Source: DASYXT01 sp035934555 (GTDB lineage Bacteria; Verrucomicrobiota; Verrucomicrobiia; Limisphaerales; UBA8199). From it: a DNA stretch of 64,000 nt. The stretch covers positions 1 to 64,000 of the forward strand of contig DASYXT010000098.1 in the NCBI GenBank assembly GCA_035934555.1. The letters are read 5' to 3'. The translations under genes were made by a program, and so were the position numbers. Shown here one piece after another: positions 18,101 to 26,837 of the stretch. The notes under the pieces were generated by a model that ran no database searches, had not been told where the DNA came from, and worked only from the letters and a program-made list of their open reading frames with translations. How positions within the stretch are numbered: the stretch's first letter is position 1; each line of letters opens with the position of its first letter.

Positions 18101-20214
18101 AGGTCGGCTGGATTTGCACGCATCGTCACAACGGGGCCGGTCTCAATGAGGCCTATAACTTCTGTTACCTGTTCAAGTACCATCTCGACCTCCCACCCGG
18201 CACGAGCAGTTTGACGCTGCCCACCAGCCCCAATTTGCGCATCTTCGCGATCACCTTAGTTACGAATGCTCCTGCCGATACGACAATCGCCGGCGGCACA
18301 TTAGGTCAGAACCTGCTGCCTTGGGCGAACGCGGGTGCCAGTCGCATTATTAATGCAGGCCAGAACGGCACCGCCACCGTGACCTTGGACGCGAGCGGGT
18401 CGGCTGACCCGGATGGGACGATCGTATCCTATGTCTGGTCACAAAACGGCACGGTGTTTGCCTCGAGCGTCAATCCGACCGTTACGCTTCCCATCGGCAC
18501 CAATAATATTCTCCTCACAGTGACTGATAACCAGGGCGGCATCGGCCAGGATATCGTCACGCTAACGGTCCTGCCACCGCTTCCAGTGACGCTGACGGCG
18601 AGCCCGACTAATGCCACCGCGGCTCCGCTCACGGTGCAGTTCAGCGCGCAAGCCAGCGGGGGCCTGTCGGGACCGCAAGACACCACTGATGATCACCAAG
18701 GGACCATCTCGGCCCAGGGCGAGAACACCCCGAACGAAGCCGCCACCAACGCCTTTGACGATAACCTTTCCTCGAAATGGCTGGATTTTGCCAATGCCTA
18801 CCCCAGCACGCGATCCAGTTGGATTCAATACCAATATGCCAACGGCATCGGGCGGTTGGTCACCAATTATACCATCACCTCGGGAAACGACTCCTCGGGT
18901 TATCCCGCCCGCAATCCCGCCAATTGGCATTTGTTGGGATCGAACGACGGCGGCACAACCTGGACGACACTGGATATCGAAACCAACCAGGTTTTCACCG
19001 CCTCGCAACAAACGCTCGCCTGGAACGTGAGCAACCCGGGCACGTATAACATCTATCGCTTGCAGATTGATAGTGTCGCCAACCCGCCAGCGGCCAACTC
19101 GGTCCAACTGGACGAAATCCAACTCATCGGCCCGGCACTCTACTCGTACTGGTGGTCATTCGGAGATGGCGCCACTGCTACCACTCAGAACCCGCAACAT
19201 ACCTATACGGCGCCCGGCGAGTATCTCGTCATTCTCGGGGTGACCTGCGGGGCCTACAGCGGAACCAACACGGCACTCATCACCATCGGCCCGGCATTAA
19301 CGGCTTCGTTGAGCGCCACTCCAGCCCTGGGCGCGACCCCTTTGACCGTGCAATTTACCGGCCAGGGTGCCGGTGGCAATGGCGCGCGCGCACCCTATGA
19401 TACCACCGATGACCAGCGCGGGACCGTCACCGCTCAAGGCAACAACCCTCCCAACGAAACCTGCGTGAACGCTTTCGACGACACCACCGCCAGCAAGTGG
19501 CTCGATTTCGCCAGCGCCTTCCCCAGCACACGTTCCAGTTGGATTCAATACCAGTATGCGGCCGGGCTGAGATGCTTTGTCTCCCAATACTCCGTTTCCT
19601 CGGCCAATGATTCACCCGAGCGCGATCCGGGCAACTGGCACTTGCTTGGTTCGAACGATGGTGGCACCACCTGGACGACCCTTGATGTCCGGAGCAACCA
19701 GCTCTTCAGCAACCGCTTTGAGACACTGGCGTATTCCATTTCCAACACTAACGCTTACAACCTTTACCGCTTTCAGATCGATAGCGTCGCCAACCCGGCG
19801 CTAGCCAATTCGGTCCAACTCTCAGAACTGGCCTTCATCGGCAACCCCGCTTATAGCTATCTCTGGTCCTTCGGCGACGGCACTGTCTCGACGGCCCAGA
19901 ATCCCCGGCATACTTACCTGGCCAACGGGACTTACTCCGTCACGTTGCAGGTGTATGATGGCGCGGCCACCGCCACCGCCAGTACAAGTGTGACTGCGTT
20001 GCCGCTGGTGCTTGGATTCTCCCAGGTCACCGCCGGCCAAATCGGCCTGAGCTGGCCTGAATGGGGTTCCAATTGCAGTCTGTACGTAACCACAAACCTG
20101 GCGCCGCCTATCGCCTGGTCTCTCGTCACCAACCCTCCTGCAGTCCTGAACGGAACCAACACAGTTATTCTGCCCAGCAGCGCGGGCAATCGCTTCTTCC
20201 AATTGCGCAATTGA
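15151..20214 (+). CDS. Secreted GH38 alpha-mannosidase-like protein with PKD and discoidin modules
   Basis: A 1,687-aa protein. After a signal peptide (MPTRMSIGWAAGALALGLGF) comes a GH38-type catalytic region: AHLDDQWNW (residues ~42-50; zinc-binding His and Asp), LPDCFGFGYALP (nucleophile Asp about 158) and FLWHEFHDDLTGTS (zinc His about 370). The retaining-mannosidase sandwich domains run to about residue 850, followed by an NPCBM-like stretch. A complete PKD domain follows (DNA ~18340-18580). Then come two units in which a discoidin-like domain (SSWIQYQYA...NWHLLGSNDGGTTWTTLD) is inserted inside a PKD domain (halves APLTVQFSA and SYWWSFGDG). The C terminus ends in GNRFFQLRN. Activity on alpha-mannosides is likely; linkage unknown. 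Start ATG 15151 chosen for the signal peptide. Confidence 0.85.
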   Translation: MPTRMSIGWAAGALALGLGFCPSLRAALDPTRDKILYMVATAHLDDQWNWTIQDTINSFIPNTLHQNFTYFSNPSLTNYTFSFEEAWRYQLINEYYPADFLTLSNYIAQGRWRLAGSVMVAGDVNTPAPESLIRHTLYANNYWRQQFGKASLDIFLPDCFGFGYALPSVAAHCGLKGFSSQKLSWGCWTNIPFQNIGRWVGPDGSSIVAALQPGSYTSTIGGNLANDSGELNRLTNNFRQTGLYLDYRYFGTGDQGGAPDAVSVSNVCLSVQTTGAVHVLNTGSDQLFSDLTPAQVSMLPTYQGELLMQTHGTGTYTAHAENKKYHRQCEQAAAEAECASVLADWLQGGGTYPQERLNKVWSRFLWHEFHDDLTGTSIPSAYSFSWNDYLLALNELTAETAARISVVGSSLDTTAAGVPLVVFNPLSVAREDLVEATVTFAEGVPDAVRVFAPNGNEVPSQMGTPSGASVPVTFLADVPSMGAAVYDVRPSPTPCTLSTGLSVSNGQIESTRYRVLLNANGDVTSILDKVNNQQLLSAPIRWEFLYDLSTSWPCWEVQYNNLIAAPVSYLSAPATVQVLENGPARVTLAVLRHNAGSTFVERIRLGAGNAGDRVEWDVSVHWATLQTLLKLDFPLTVSNPYATFDLGLGTIQRPNETPNLYEVPAQQWADLTSSSGSYGVTLMSDSKYGWDKPANNELRLSIFHTPAVGGSFVYEATNSIGSHHMLIGVMGHRNDWRASGSAWVAARLNQPLQAFQTLPHTGSLGKSFGFLSCNNSNVMVKAIKKAENSSEIIVRLQELTGQPQSAQLSLAAPILTARQVTGAEDPVTTLNPSGGVLTISLSAYQPMTLALTLSPPTTLLPKPQCLPLALPFNLDAISTDANRTDGNFDSGYTYPAELMPSNIARDGLTFQLGPTNDGANNALSCQGQTLALPAGYNDLYFLAAAASNDVTAAFTLNTITTNVTVRYFSGFMGQWYPPFLKKDEVGWICTHRHNGAGLNEAYNFCYLFKYHLDLPPGTSSLTLPTSPNLRIFAITLVTNAPADTTIAGGTLGQNLLPWANAGASRIINAGQNGTATVTLDASGSADPDGTIVSYVWSQNGTVFASSVNPTVTLPIGTNNILLTVTDNQGGIGQDIVTLTVLPPLPVTLTASPTNATAAPLTVQFSAQASGGLSGPQDTTDDHQGTISAQGENTPNEAATNAFDDNLSSKWLDFANAYPSTRSSWIQYQYANGIGRLVTNYTITSGNDSSGYPARNPANWHLLGSNDGGTTWTTLDIETNQVFTASQQTLAWNVSNPGTYNIYRLQIDSVANPPAANSVQLDEIQLIGPALYSYWWSFGDGATATTQNPQHTYTAPGEYLVILGVTCGAYSGTNTALITIGPALTASLSATPALGATPLTVQFTGQGAGGNGARAPYDTTDDQRGTVTAQGNNPPNETCVNAFDDTTASKWLDFASAFPSTRSSWIQYQYAAGLRCFVSQYSVSSANDSPERDPGNWHLLGSNDGGTTWTTLDVRSNQLFSNRFETLAYSISNTNAYNLYRFQIDSVANPALANSVQLSELAFIGNPAYSYLWSFGDGTVSTAQNPRHTYLANGTYSVTLQVYDGAATATASTSVTALPLVLGFSQVTAGQIGLSWPEWGSNCSLYVTTNLAPPIAWSLVTNPPAVLNGTNTVILPSSAGNRFFQLRN

Positions 20215-20276
20215 ACAGAAATGCGTGTCAAAAATGCGTTGCCGACAGCCCTGGGTCGGTGCAGGCTCCAATCGCT

Positions 20277-21326
20277 ATGAACACGCATAACCTCAAAATC
20301 CTTCTGCTTGGGATTTCCGCCGCTCTTGCGATTCTTTCATCTGCCCATGCGCAACCCGCCGCGAATGGCGGGCCTTCGTACCATGTCTCCCAACTGTTTC
20401 ATGTTAGGGGTGAAGGCCGCTGGGATTACCTCACCGTCGATTCCGAGCACAAGCTGCTGTTTGTGCCCCGCACCACGCACACGATGGTGCTCGACGCGCG
20501 CACGGGCAAGACCGTCGCCGATATTCCCGGACAGAAACGCAATCACGGCGTGGCGATCGTTCCGAGCGCCGGCCGCGGGTTCATTACCGATGGCGAAGAC
20601 GGTTCCGTTACCGTGTTCGATCTCAAGAGCTACGCCGTGCTCGGCAAGGTCAAAGCGGCTGACGACGCGGACGGCGTGATTTATGACCCAGGCAGCGGCA
20701 AAGTCCTAGTTGTTTGCGGCGATGCCGGCGTAATGATCCCCATCGCACCAGGTGTTGATCCATCGAGCGGCAAGGCCGACCCGCCCGTGGACCTCGGCGG
20801 CAAACCGGAGTTCCTCGCCGCCGATGGCATGGGAAAAGCCTATATAAATCTGGTAGATAAAGATCAGGTGGCGGTCGTGGACACCAAATCGATGAAGGTG
20901 CTGAGCAAGTGGCCTACCGCTCCGGGCGGCTCGCCCGTCGGCATGGCGATGGACACTGCCCACCGCCGGCTTTTCGTCGGTTGTCGCCGGCCACAGCAGT
21001 TGGTGGTGATGGATGCGGATAGCGGCAAGGTGCTGGCGGCCCTGCCGATTGGCGCCGGGGTCGATGCTACCAAGTTCGATGGCGATGCCTTCGCCAGTTG
21101 CGGCGACGGCACGCTGACCGTTGTGCGCGAGACCTCACCGGGAACTTTTCAGGTGGTCCAGACGGTGCGAACGCCGCGAGGCGCGCGCACTATGGGGGTG
21201 GATCCGGAAACGCATACCGTGTACTTGCCCACGGCGGAGTTTGAACCGCAATCGGGAGGCTCGCGGCCCACACCCAAACCGGGCTCGTTTATGATCGTCG
21301 TCGTAAGCCCCAGTGCTGGCAGCTAG
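20277..21326 (+). CDS. Exported YncE-like beta-propeller protein
   Basis: Signal peptide MNTHNLKILLLGISAALAILSSAHAQ, then seven-bladed-propeller style repeats of the YVTN/YncE kind: HTMVLDARTGKTVADIPG, GSVTVFDLKSYAVLGKV, QVAVVDTKSMKVLSKWP, QLVVMDADSGKVLAALP. Length (349 aa) fits one propeller. Such proteins are periplasmic scaffolds; no catalytic residues are visible. Start ATG 20277 is chosen for the signal peptide. It follows the GH38 gene by 62 bp on the same strand and may be co-expressed. Confidence 0.85.
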   Translation: MNTHNLKILLLGISAALAILSSAHAQPAANGGPSYHVSQLFHVRGEGRWDYLTVDSEHKLLFVPRTTHTMVLDARTGKTVADIPGQKRNHGVAIVPSAGRGFITDGEDGSVTVFDLKSYAVLGKVKAADDADGVIYDPGSGKVLVVCGDAGVMIPIAPGVDPSSGKADPPVDLGGKPEFLAADGMGKAYINLVDKDQVAVVDTKSMKVLSKWPTAPGGSPVGMAMDTAHRRLFVGCRRPQQLVVMDADSGKVLAALPIGAGVDATKFDGDAFASCGDGTLTVVRETSPGTFQVVQTVRTPRGARTMGVDPETHTVYLPTAEFEPQSGGSRPTPKPGSFMIVVVSPSAGS

Positions 21327-21492
21327 CGGCGGCGGCGTGCATTACAGTTCAGCGGGAGAACGGGTAGGCGCTGTGCCCGTTCCAGTTTTGAGACAGTGCT
21401 GGTGCTTGTTATCGATAATTCACCGGGTGCGGGTTTTCGGCATTAATGAGACGATTCTTGGCCCCGATCCTGCTCAACAAACGCTGTTGCAT

Positions 21493-22440
21493 ATGCGCGA
21501 AGATGCTCCAAGCGATCGCGGGCGGGCCGTCTCCTCAACTGCCGCTTCGAAATCGAAATTGATTTTGGTGATCGACGACAGCGTCGTTCTGCTCAAGGCC
21601 TTATCCATGAAGCTGGCCTCACGCGGTTACGAGGTGCTCACGGCCGCTAATTCCGCCTCCGCGATCAACCTGATGCACGCCAACAAACCTGACCTGGTCA
21701 TTCTGGATGTGAACTTTCCCACTGACTCCTGGGATGGATTCGGTTTGATGGCCTGGTTTCGCAGAATGGATGACACCCGGAATGTGCCAATCATCGTCAT
21801 CAGCGGGAGCGATTCGGATAAGTACGAAGAGCGCTGCCGGGAGGCCGGCGCTGTCGCGTTCTTCTTGAAACCGTTAGATCACGATCTTCTCCTGGCCACC
21901 CTGCGCCAAACCCTTGGCCAAGCTCCAGAGGAACAGGCCCCGGTTGCGTTACCACCTGATAAATCACCCGCCGCACTGGCATCCGAGCCTGACCGTCCAG
22001 AGTCGATCCTCCTGGTCGAAGATGACAAATGCCTGGGCGAAACTTTGGAGTTTTATCTGCAATCGGAGGGGTTTCGGGTCCGCCGCGTGAGTAATGGAGC
22101 CGAGGGCCTATGCGAAGTCGCCAGTAGTGATTTTCACATCATCTTGTCCGATATGGTCATGCCCAACATGAGCGGCGATCAGTTTTATCAAGCGGTCGAA
22201 AAAGTGAAACCCCACCTTTGCCGCCGGTTCATTTTCATGACCGGTCATCAGGCCGATCCGCGTTCCGACGGGTTCATTCGGCGCGTCCGCGCCTTTATGC
22301 TTTGGAAACCTTTTCCGCTTTGCGACCTGCTGACAGCCATTGGCATCGTGTGGAAGAAAGCCCGAGCCCAGACATCGCCTTCGGTGGCGTGCTCAGCGGA
22401 GTCGCGCCCTACCCTCTCAATGGCTACTCAAGCAAGCTAA
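21493..22440 (+). CDS. Double-receiver response regulator
   Basis: Two CheY-like receiver domains and no output domain. The first (residues ~20-145) has LVIDDS, phosphoacceptor LDVNFP and the conserved Lys in LKPLD. The second (~170-290) has LVEDDK, LSDMVMPNMSG and WKPFPL, with Thr in FMTGH. Both keep the acidic pocket, phospho-Asp and Lys, so both may be phosphorylated. A phosphorelay or titration role is likely. No kinase is adjacent; the histidine kinase at 52.8 kb is the only one in the window. Start ATG 21493; the frame upstream is open but unlike protein. A GC hairpin with T-rich tail follows. Confidence 0.88.
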   Translation: MREDAPSDRGRAVSSTAASKSKLILVIDDSVVLLKALSMKLASRGYEVLTAANSASAINLMHANKPDLVILDVNFPTDSWDGFGLMAWFRRMDDTRNVPIIVISGSDSDKYEERCREAGAVAFFLKPLDHDLLLATLRQTLGQAPEEQAPVALPPDKSPAALASEPDRPESILLVEDDKCLGETLEFYLQSEGFRVRRVSNGAEGLCEVASSDFHIILSDMVMPNMSGDQFYQAVEKVKPHLCRRFIFMTGHQADPRSDGFIRRVRAFMLWKPFPLCDLLTAIGIVWKKARAQTSPSVACSAESRPTLSMATQAS

Positions 22441-22442
22441 CC

Positions 22443-22467
22443 GGGCCGGCTCGCCCCGGCCTTGTTT
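22443..22467 (+). terminator. Hairpin terminator after the double-receiver gene
   Basis: GGGCCGG (22443-22449) pairs with CCGGCCT (22456-22462) across CTCGCC, followed by TGTTT. It lies just after the stop at 22440 and before the converging gspD end at 22477. Confidence 0.55.
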
Positions 22468-22476
22468 CCGCCCGCT

Positions 22477-25332
22477 TCAGCTTCCGGTCCCCTTCATTGC
22501 CGGCTCCGGCTCCTGCAATTTTTTCAATTGCGGCGCTTGCTCATCCAGCCGACGCAGAATGTCCTGCATGTCTTCCTGGCTACGCGCGACATGCGGGCGT
22601 AAAAAGACCATCAGCTCAACCTGCTGGCTACTGCTGTCCTTTTTCTTAAAAGCCCAACCCAGGCCCGGGATGTCCCCCAGAATCGGCGTCTTGCGCACCG
22701 TCTTTGAAATCTGCTTCTGGATAATCCCGCCCAAGACCAGCGTCTGCCCGTTGCGCGCCGTGAGTTCCGTCCGGAAATTGCGGCTGGAAATCACCACACC
22801 CCCGAGAATAGTTTGGCCCGGAACTACCGCGGAAGATTCAGCGTGGATTTTGAGTTGCACATCCCCGCTGTTGCTGATGTGCGGCGTCACCTCCAGCACC
22901 ACCCCCACACCCATGTAGGTGATGCTGGTGTTCTGCGACCCCACCGACGAAACCAAAGTGTTACCGGGTATCGGCACGTCCTGTCCGACAAACAGCTTGC
23001 CCATTTCGTTGTCGCTGATCGTGATTTGCGGGTTGCCCAGCACGGTCATGTCCGTCGTCCGGTGCAGGAACTGAATCAAATAGTCGACATTAATCGTGCT
23101 ATCCAGGACGCCGGAGCGCAATTGCGTCAGCACCTGCGGCAAGGTGCTTGAGCTGGCAGGGGGCGAGTTGACTAAAGTATTGGCCCCATAACCCTTCTGG
23201 TACTCAGTATTGAAATGGGCCATGATGGAATTGTCGTAGTCGTCCGCCGTAAAAACCTGATTGCCATTGGGCGACCAGCGCACGCCGAGTTGGTCCAGGA
23301 AATCGCTCTGCACCTCGACGATACGCGCCTCAATCGAAACCTGGTCCGTCGGGGCGTCCATCTGGTCTAGAATCTTTATAATTTGCGGAAAGAAGTGGAC
23401 GCTGGCCGAGACCAGGACGGAGTTGCCGCGTTCGTCGGCGACGGCGCGGACGCGGCCGACCAAATCGCTAATCTGCTGTGAACTGGTGCGGTCGTTGCCG
23501 CGATAGGTGTCCGGCTGGCCGCCCAGCCACGGATAATATCCTTGTTCCTTGGCTTCGTCTTCCAGGTTGAAACCGGTTTGCGTATAACCGGTCATTGTTT
23601 GCGGCGGCTGTTGTTGCTGATTGTTCTGTTGCTGATTCTGGGGCTGGTCCTGGCGCAGCGGCGGCGAGCCGTTCTTGGCAAAGAGAATGTTGAGCGTGTT
23701 GGCCACCGTCGCGGCCTTGGCGAACTTCAGTTTCACCTGGAAGGTGCTCTCGCCGCTTTCCGATGGCCTGTCCAATTCTCTCAGGACCTCCTCAACCACG
23801 CCCAGATTCTCCTTCGAGTTCGAGGTCACAATGATCGTGTTCGAGTAAGGTTCGCTGGTAATCCGGACTTTGCCATAGAGCCGGCCGGCCTCGCTGGAGC
23901 TGCTGCTGCTTTGGCCCGAGTCGTCGCCAAAATAATAGTCCCAATAACTGCGCGCCTGCTGCCGTTTGGTAAACAGCGCGTTGAGCACGTCTTCGACATC
24001 CGTCGCGCTGGCGTACTTAAGGTGGTAAATCTTGGGCGCCAGGCTCTCGCCGGGCACCGGCGCATCCAAATCAGTGATCATCTTGCCGATGCTTTCCATT
24101 TTGGCGGGCGGGGCCTGGACGATCACCGCGTTGCGACGCCGGTCGGCCACGATGCTCATGCGCTTGGAATTGTCCTGGCCGGGAGAGCCGCCGAAGATAA
24201 AAAACGGCATCCGCGCGCTGCTGCTGCTGCTGGAGCCCTCGCTGAGGTCCTGCAACTGCTTGGCCACGTCCTGCGCGTCAGCGTTCTTAAGTTCGAAAAC
24301 CTGTGTCGCTTTCTCCTGCGCCCCCTCTATGTCCAGTGCGGCAATCATCTTCGCCAGGGAACTGAACGTGCTTTGGCTGGACAAAATAATCAGCGAATTG
24401 GAGCGGTCATCAGCGACGACATCGGCCATGTCCTCGGGCGTTTTACTGGTGAGCTTTTGGTAGAGCGGCGTGAGCTCCTTGGCCAGGTCCTGCGCGCTCA
24501 TGTTCTTGAGGGCGATGACGCGAATCGCCACGTCCTCCGGTATATCCTTATCGAGCGCCTCGATCAGGTCGCCTGCCACACGCAAGTTCTCATTGAAATC
24601 GGCGATGATGAGTTGGTTGGCGCTCGGATCGACCTGGATCGTCCCTTGATCGGAGAGCGCGCCTTGCATCCTGGCCTGAAGCTGCGACGCCTGTGCGTGC
24701 TTCAGGGAAAAAATCTTCATCAACCGTTCACGGCCGCTCGGAATCTCCTTTTCCGAACCGCTGATCAATAACGGGCTCATGCGCGGCTGCTCATCCTTGG
24801 GCACAATCAGAATCGACTGACCGGACTCGACTATGCTGTAGCCTTCCAACGCGAGTGCACGATATACCAGCGCGATGGCTTCGCGCGGGCTGACCTTTTT
24901 CGGACTGGCAATGGTCAGTTGGCACTGCGCGCGCGGGCTCTTAATCACGGTCTTGCCAGTCGTTTGCGCCAACCACTGAACGATCATGTCGATGTTCGCG
25001 CCTTGGAAACTTAATTGAATCGGCTCATTCGTATCGATGAGACCGACCGGCGGCTCCGATGGAAGCCACGGTCCATTGCCCTTGGCCCCCGACTCCCCCT
25101 GCCCCGGCCCAGGAGGACTGGCCGGAGAAGGCGGCCCGCCGCTCGGCATTATTATCCGACCAGGCATGGGCATCGGCTGAGCCCGCCCAGGCCACGGCGC
25201 CCCAAGCAACAGCAGCAGCAGCAACCGGAGCACGGACATTCCTATCCACTCAGGCGCGCTCCCCGGTGCGGTCCAGCGACAACCAGAGGTTTGGCCGTGC
25301 GGCTGCGTAGGATTACTTTGCGGTGTGTTCAT
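22477..25332 (-). CDS. gspD: Type II secretion secretin with expanded periplasmic region
   Basis: Outer-membrane secretin of the T2SS. After a signal-like segment (MSVLRLLLLLLLGAPWPGRAQ) comes an N0 domain (~104-180), then five secretin-N (N1-type) repeats at about 205-262, 268-335, 342-424, 432-522 and 530-660, then the secretin barrel (~663-930) with VEVQSDFLDQLGVRW, VPIPGNT, GVVLEVTPHIS and TLVLGGIIQ. Standard GspD has N0 plus three N1-type domains in about 650-700 aa; this one is 951 aa. Serine runs and a Gln/Asn-rich stretch (NQQQNNQQQQ) form loops. ATG 25332 has AAGGAAG upstream; ATG 25239 would start at the signal peptide. It overlaps gspC by 20 bp and is the last gene of the operon. 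Confidence 0.95.
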   Translation of the reverse strand: MNTPQSNPTQPHGQTSGCRWTAPGSAPEWIGMSVLRLLLLLLLGAPWPGRAQPMPMPGRIIMPSGGPPSPASPPGPGQGESGAKGNGPWLPSEPPVGLIDTNEPIQLSFQGANIDMIVQWLAQTTGKTVIKSPRAQCQLTIASPKKVSPREAIALVYRALALEGYSIVESGQSILIVPKDEQPRMSPLLISGSEKEIPSGRERLMKIFSLKHAQASQLQARMQGALSDQGTIQVDPSANQLIIADFNENLRVAGDLIEALDKDIPEDVAIRVIALKNMSAQDLAKELTPLYQKLTSKTPEDMADVVADDRSNSLIILSSQSTFSSLAKMIAALDIEGAQEKATQVFELKNADAQDVAKQLQDLSEGSSSSSSARMPFFIFGGSPGQDNSKRMSIVADRRRNAVIVQAPPAKMESIGKMITDLDAPVPGESLAPKIYHLKYASATDVEDVLNALFTKRQQARSYWDYYFGDDSGQSSSSSSEAGRLYGKVRITSEPYSNTIIVTSNSKENLGVVEEVLRELDRPSESGESTFQVKLKFAKAATVANTLNILFAKNGSPPLRQDQPQNQQQNNQQQQPPQTMTGYTQTGFNLEDEAKEQGYYPWLGGQPDTYRGNDRTSSQQISDLVGRVRAVADERGNSVLVSASVHFFPQIIKILDQMDAPTDQVSIEARIVEVQSDFLDQLGVRWSPNGNQVFTADDYDNSIMAHFNTEYQKGYGANTLVNSPPASSSTLPQVLTQLRSGVLDSTINVDYLIQFLHRTTDMTVLGNPQITISDNEMGKLFVGQDVPIPGNTLVSSVGSQNTSITYMGVGVVLEVTPHISNSGDVQLKIHAESSAVVPGQTILGGVVISSRNFRTELTARNGQTLVLGGIIQKQISKTVRKTPILGDIPGLGWAFKKKDSSSQQVELMVFLRPHVARSQEDMQDILRRLDEQAPQLKKLQEPEPAMKGTGS

Positions 25333-26275
25333 TGGTACTTCCTTGTGGTTTCGGTATCAGGCTCTCGCCGCCCAGACCGGAGAAAATCATCAGTTCCTGT
25401 TCCGTGCCATCTGCCTGGACCAGCACGCGGTTAGTGCCGATCCGTATCAGCTTCAAATCACCGAGGCTGTCACCCGGCTTGACCAGGCCCGTTTGACCGT
25501 TCGGAGCGCGCAAAAATGCGACATCGCCGGCAATCCCCATCAGCGCCATCGGCAGCGGGTGGACAACCTGTCCCAGAAGTTCACTCTCAATAATCCGATC
25601 GATGCGCGCCTGAAGCGGAACAGAAAGGGGTGCGGCGCTCTTTGCGCCCATTCCCGGCGGGAACCCGCCGGGCGGTCGTGCGCCAGGAGGAATACCGGGA
25701 GGAAACCCCGTTGCTGCTACATTGGTGTTCGTAGCGTTCCTGGCAGGGTGAGAGTTGGTCCCCTTCCCTTGCCCTGCTTTATTCGTGCCAGTCACAGCCG
25801 TTTCATTTGCCGCGACAATCAGTTCCGAATGATTGGCATTTGTTTGCGCTGAGCCGCTCGCGGTTTTCTCAGGCTGGTTGGTCTGGTCTCCCGATTGTGC
25901 TAAGGCGGCATTGGTCTTCCCCGTGGGCGCTTCTGCTTCCGCGATGAAGTTGGTTCCGGCAGCAGTCTTAGCGTGCTGGACCAGGGCACCATTGGTCTGC
26001 TCAAGCGCGTTGTTGGTCGTGGTCAGATTCGTGCCAGCCAGAGGCGAATTGGTGCGCAAGAGTGAAGCCGACTCCTTGTTGGTCGTATGGGCAGCCGAGT
26101 GGTTCGTGCTGGTGTGGCTCGCGGGAGGGGACTCCTCCTCGAGAACCGGAACGGCCGGAATGGTTGCGCGCGCCAGCGGGTTCGCCCGCTTAGCCATCGG
26201 CGCGAGCCGGACCACTAGCAAAACGCCCAGCAGCAGACAAACCGCTTTCAGGATTTGCAGAGGTCGTTCACTCAT
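25313..26275 (-). CDS. gspC: GspC/PilP-like inner-membrane coupling protein
   Basis: One N-terminal membrane helix (LQILKAVCLLLGVLLVVRLA), a long Asn/Thr-rich linker (~45-210), and a C-terminal domain (~220-305) with LMGIAGDVAFLRAPNG, LVKPGDSLGDLKLIRI and RVLVQADGTEQELMIF. That pattern is the HR domain of GspC/PilP, which contacts the N0 domain of the secretin and links the inner-membrane platform to the outer membrane. Placement directly before gspD, with overlap at both ends, supports the call. The linker, built largely of TNxA-type residues, is much longer than in Escherichia or Vibrio GspC. No PDZ domain is visible. Confidence 0.72.
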   Translation of the reverse strand: MSERPLQILKAVCLLLGVLLVVRLAPMAKRANPLARATIPAVPVLEEESPPASHTSTNHSAAHTTNKESASLLRTNSPLAGTNLTTTNNALEQTNGALVQHAKTAAGTNFIAEAEAPTGKTNAALAQSGDQTNQPEKTASGSAQTNANHSELIVAANETAVTGTNKAGQGKGTNSHPARNATNTNVAATGFPPGIPPGARPPGGFPPGMGAKSAAPLSVPLQARIDRIIESELLGQVVHPLPMALMGIAGDVAFLRAPNGQTGLVKPGDSLGDLKLIRIGTNRVLVQADGTEQELMIFSGLGGESLIPKPQGSTNEHTAK

Positions 26276-26828
26276 GCGCGGCCTCTTTCTTTTTCCATTG
26301 CTCGAAATCGAGCACGACCAGCGTCATGTTCAATTTCACCATGCCGGGCGGGTTCGGCTGTGGCGTGAGCTGGACTGAATCGATCAGCACCGGATAGCCC
26401 AAAGTTTGCAGGCGCGCCAGCAAGCCCATCGCGGCCGGCACGGGTCCAGCCGCCTCGATTTGCATCGAAGCCAATTCTTTGCCGGATGAGCGCGTCGGAG
26501 ATTCCCGTACCGCGGTGATGGGGATCCCGCCCGCCATCGCAGCTTCCTGGATCGCGGCGCTGGCCTGCGCGACGACCGTCGCGCGCGCCAACTTGCCCGG
26601 GTCCAGGTGATAATCCTTCATCAGCTTGCCTACCACCAAAGTTTTGGTCTCATAGAGCCCGAGGTCGGCTTTCAGTGCCTGCGCCTGGGTCACGAGCGTC
26701 TGGTAATCGGAGCGCCTCCGTTCGAGCATGCGCCAGAGCTGAACACCGCCAAAAAGCAACAAGTACACGCCGACCCCGATGGCCCCCAGCCTGAGCGTGC
26801 GTTTTTCCTGTGGAGTAAGGGGGCGCAT
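26268..26828 (-). CDS. gspM: GspM/PilO-like T2SS inner-membrane protein
   Basis: A 186-aa protein with a short cytosolic start (MRPLTPQEKRTLRLGAI), one membrane helix (VGVYLLLFGGVQLW), a coiled coil (MLERRRSDYQTLVTQAQALKADL) and a ferredoxin-like periplasmic domain (about 95-180). This is the layout of GspM and PilO, which pair with GspL/PilN. It lies 9 bp after gspL and overlaps gspC by 8 bp. The GspM name follows operon order; a PilO-like name would be equally fair. Confidence 0.75.
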   Translation of the reverse strand: MRPLTPQEKRTLRLGAIGVGVYLLLFGGVQLWRMLERRRSDYQTLVTQAQALKADLGLYETKTLVVGKLMKDYHLDPGKLARATVVAQASAAIQEAAMAGGIPITAVRESPTRSSGKELASMQIEAAGPVPAAMGLLARLQTLGYPVLIDSVQLTPQPNPPGMVKLNMTLVVLDFEQWKKKEAAHE

Positions 26829-26837
26829 ACGGCTAGC

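Noticed and set aside
23542..24771. 409-codon forward ORF opposite gspD
   Set aside because: Antisense to well-supported secretin domains; rich in Arg/His/Val as expected for a shadow frame.
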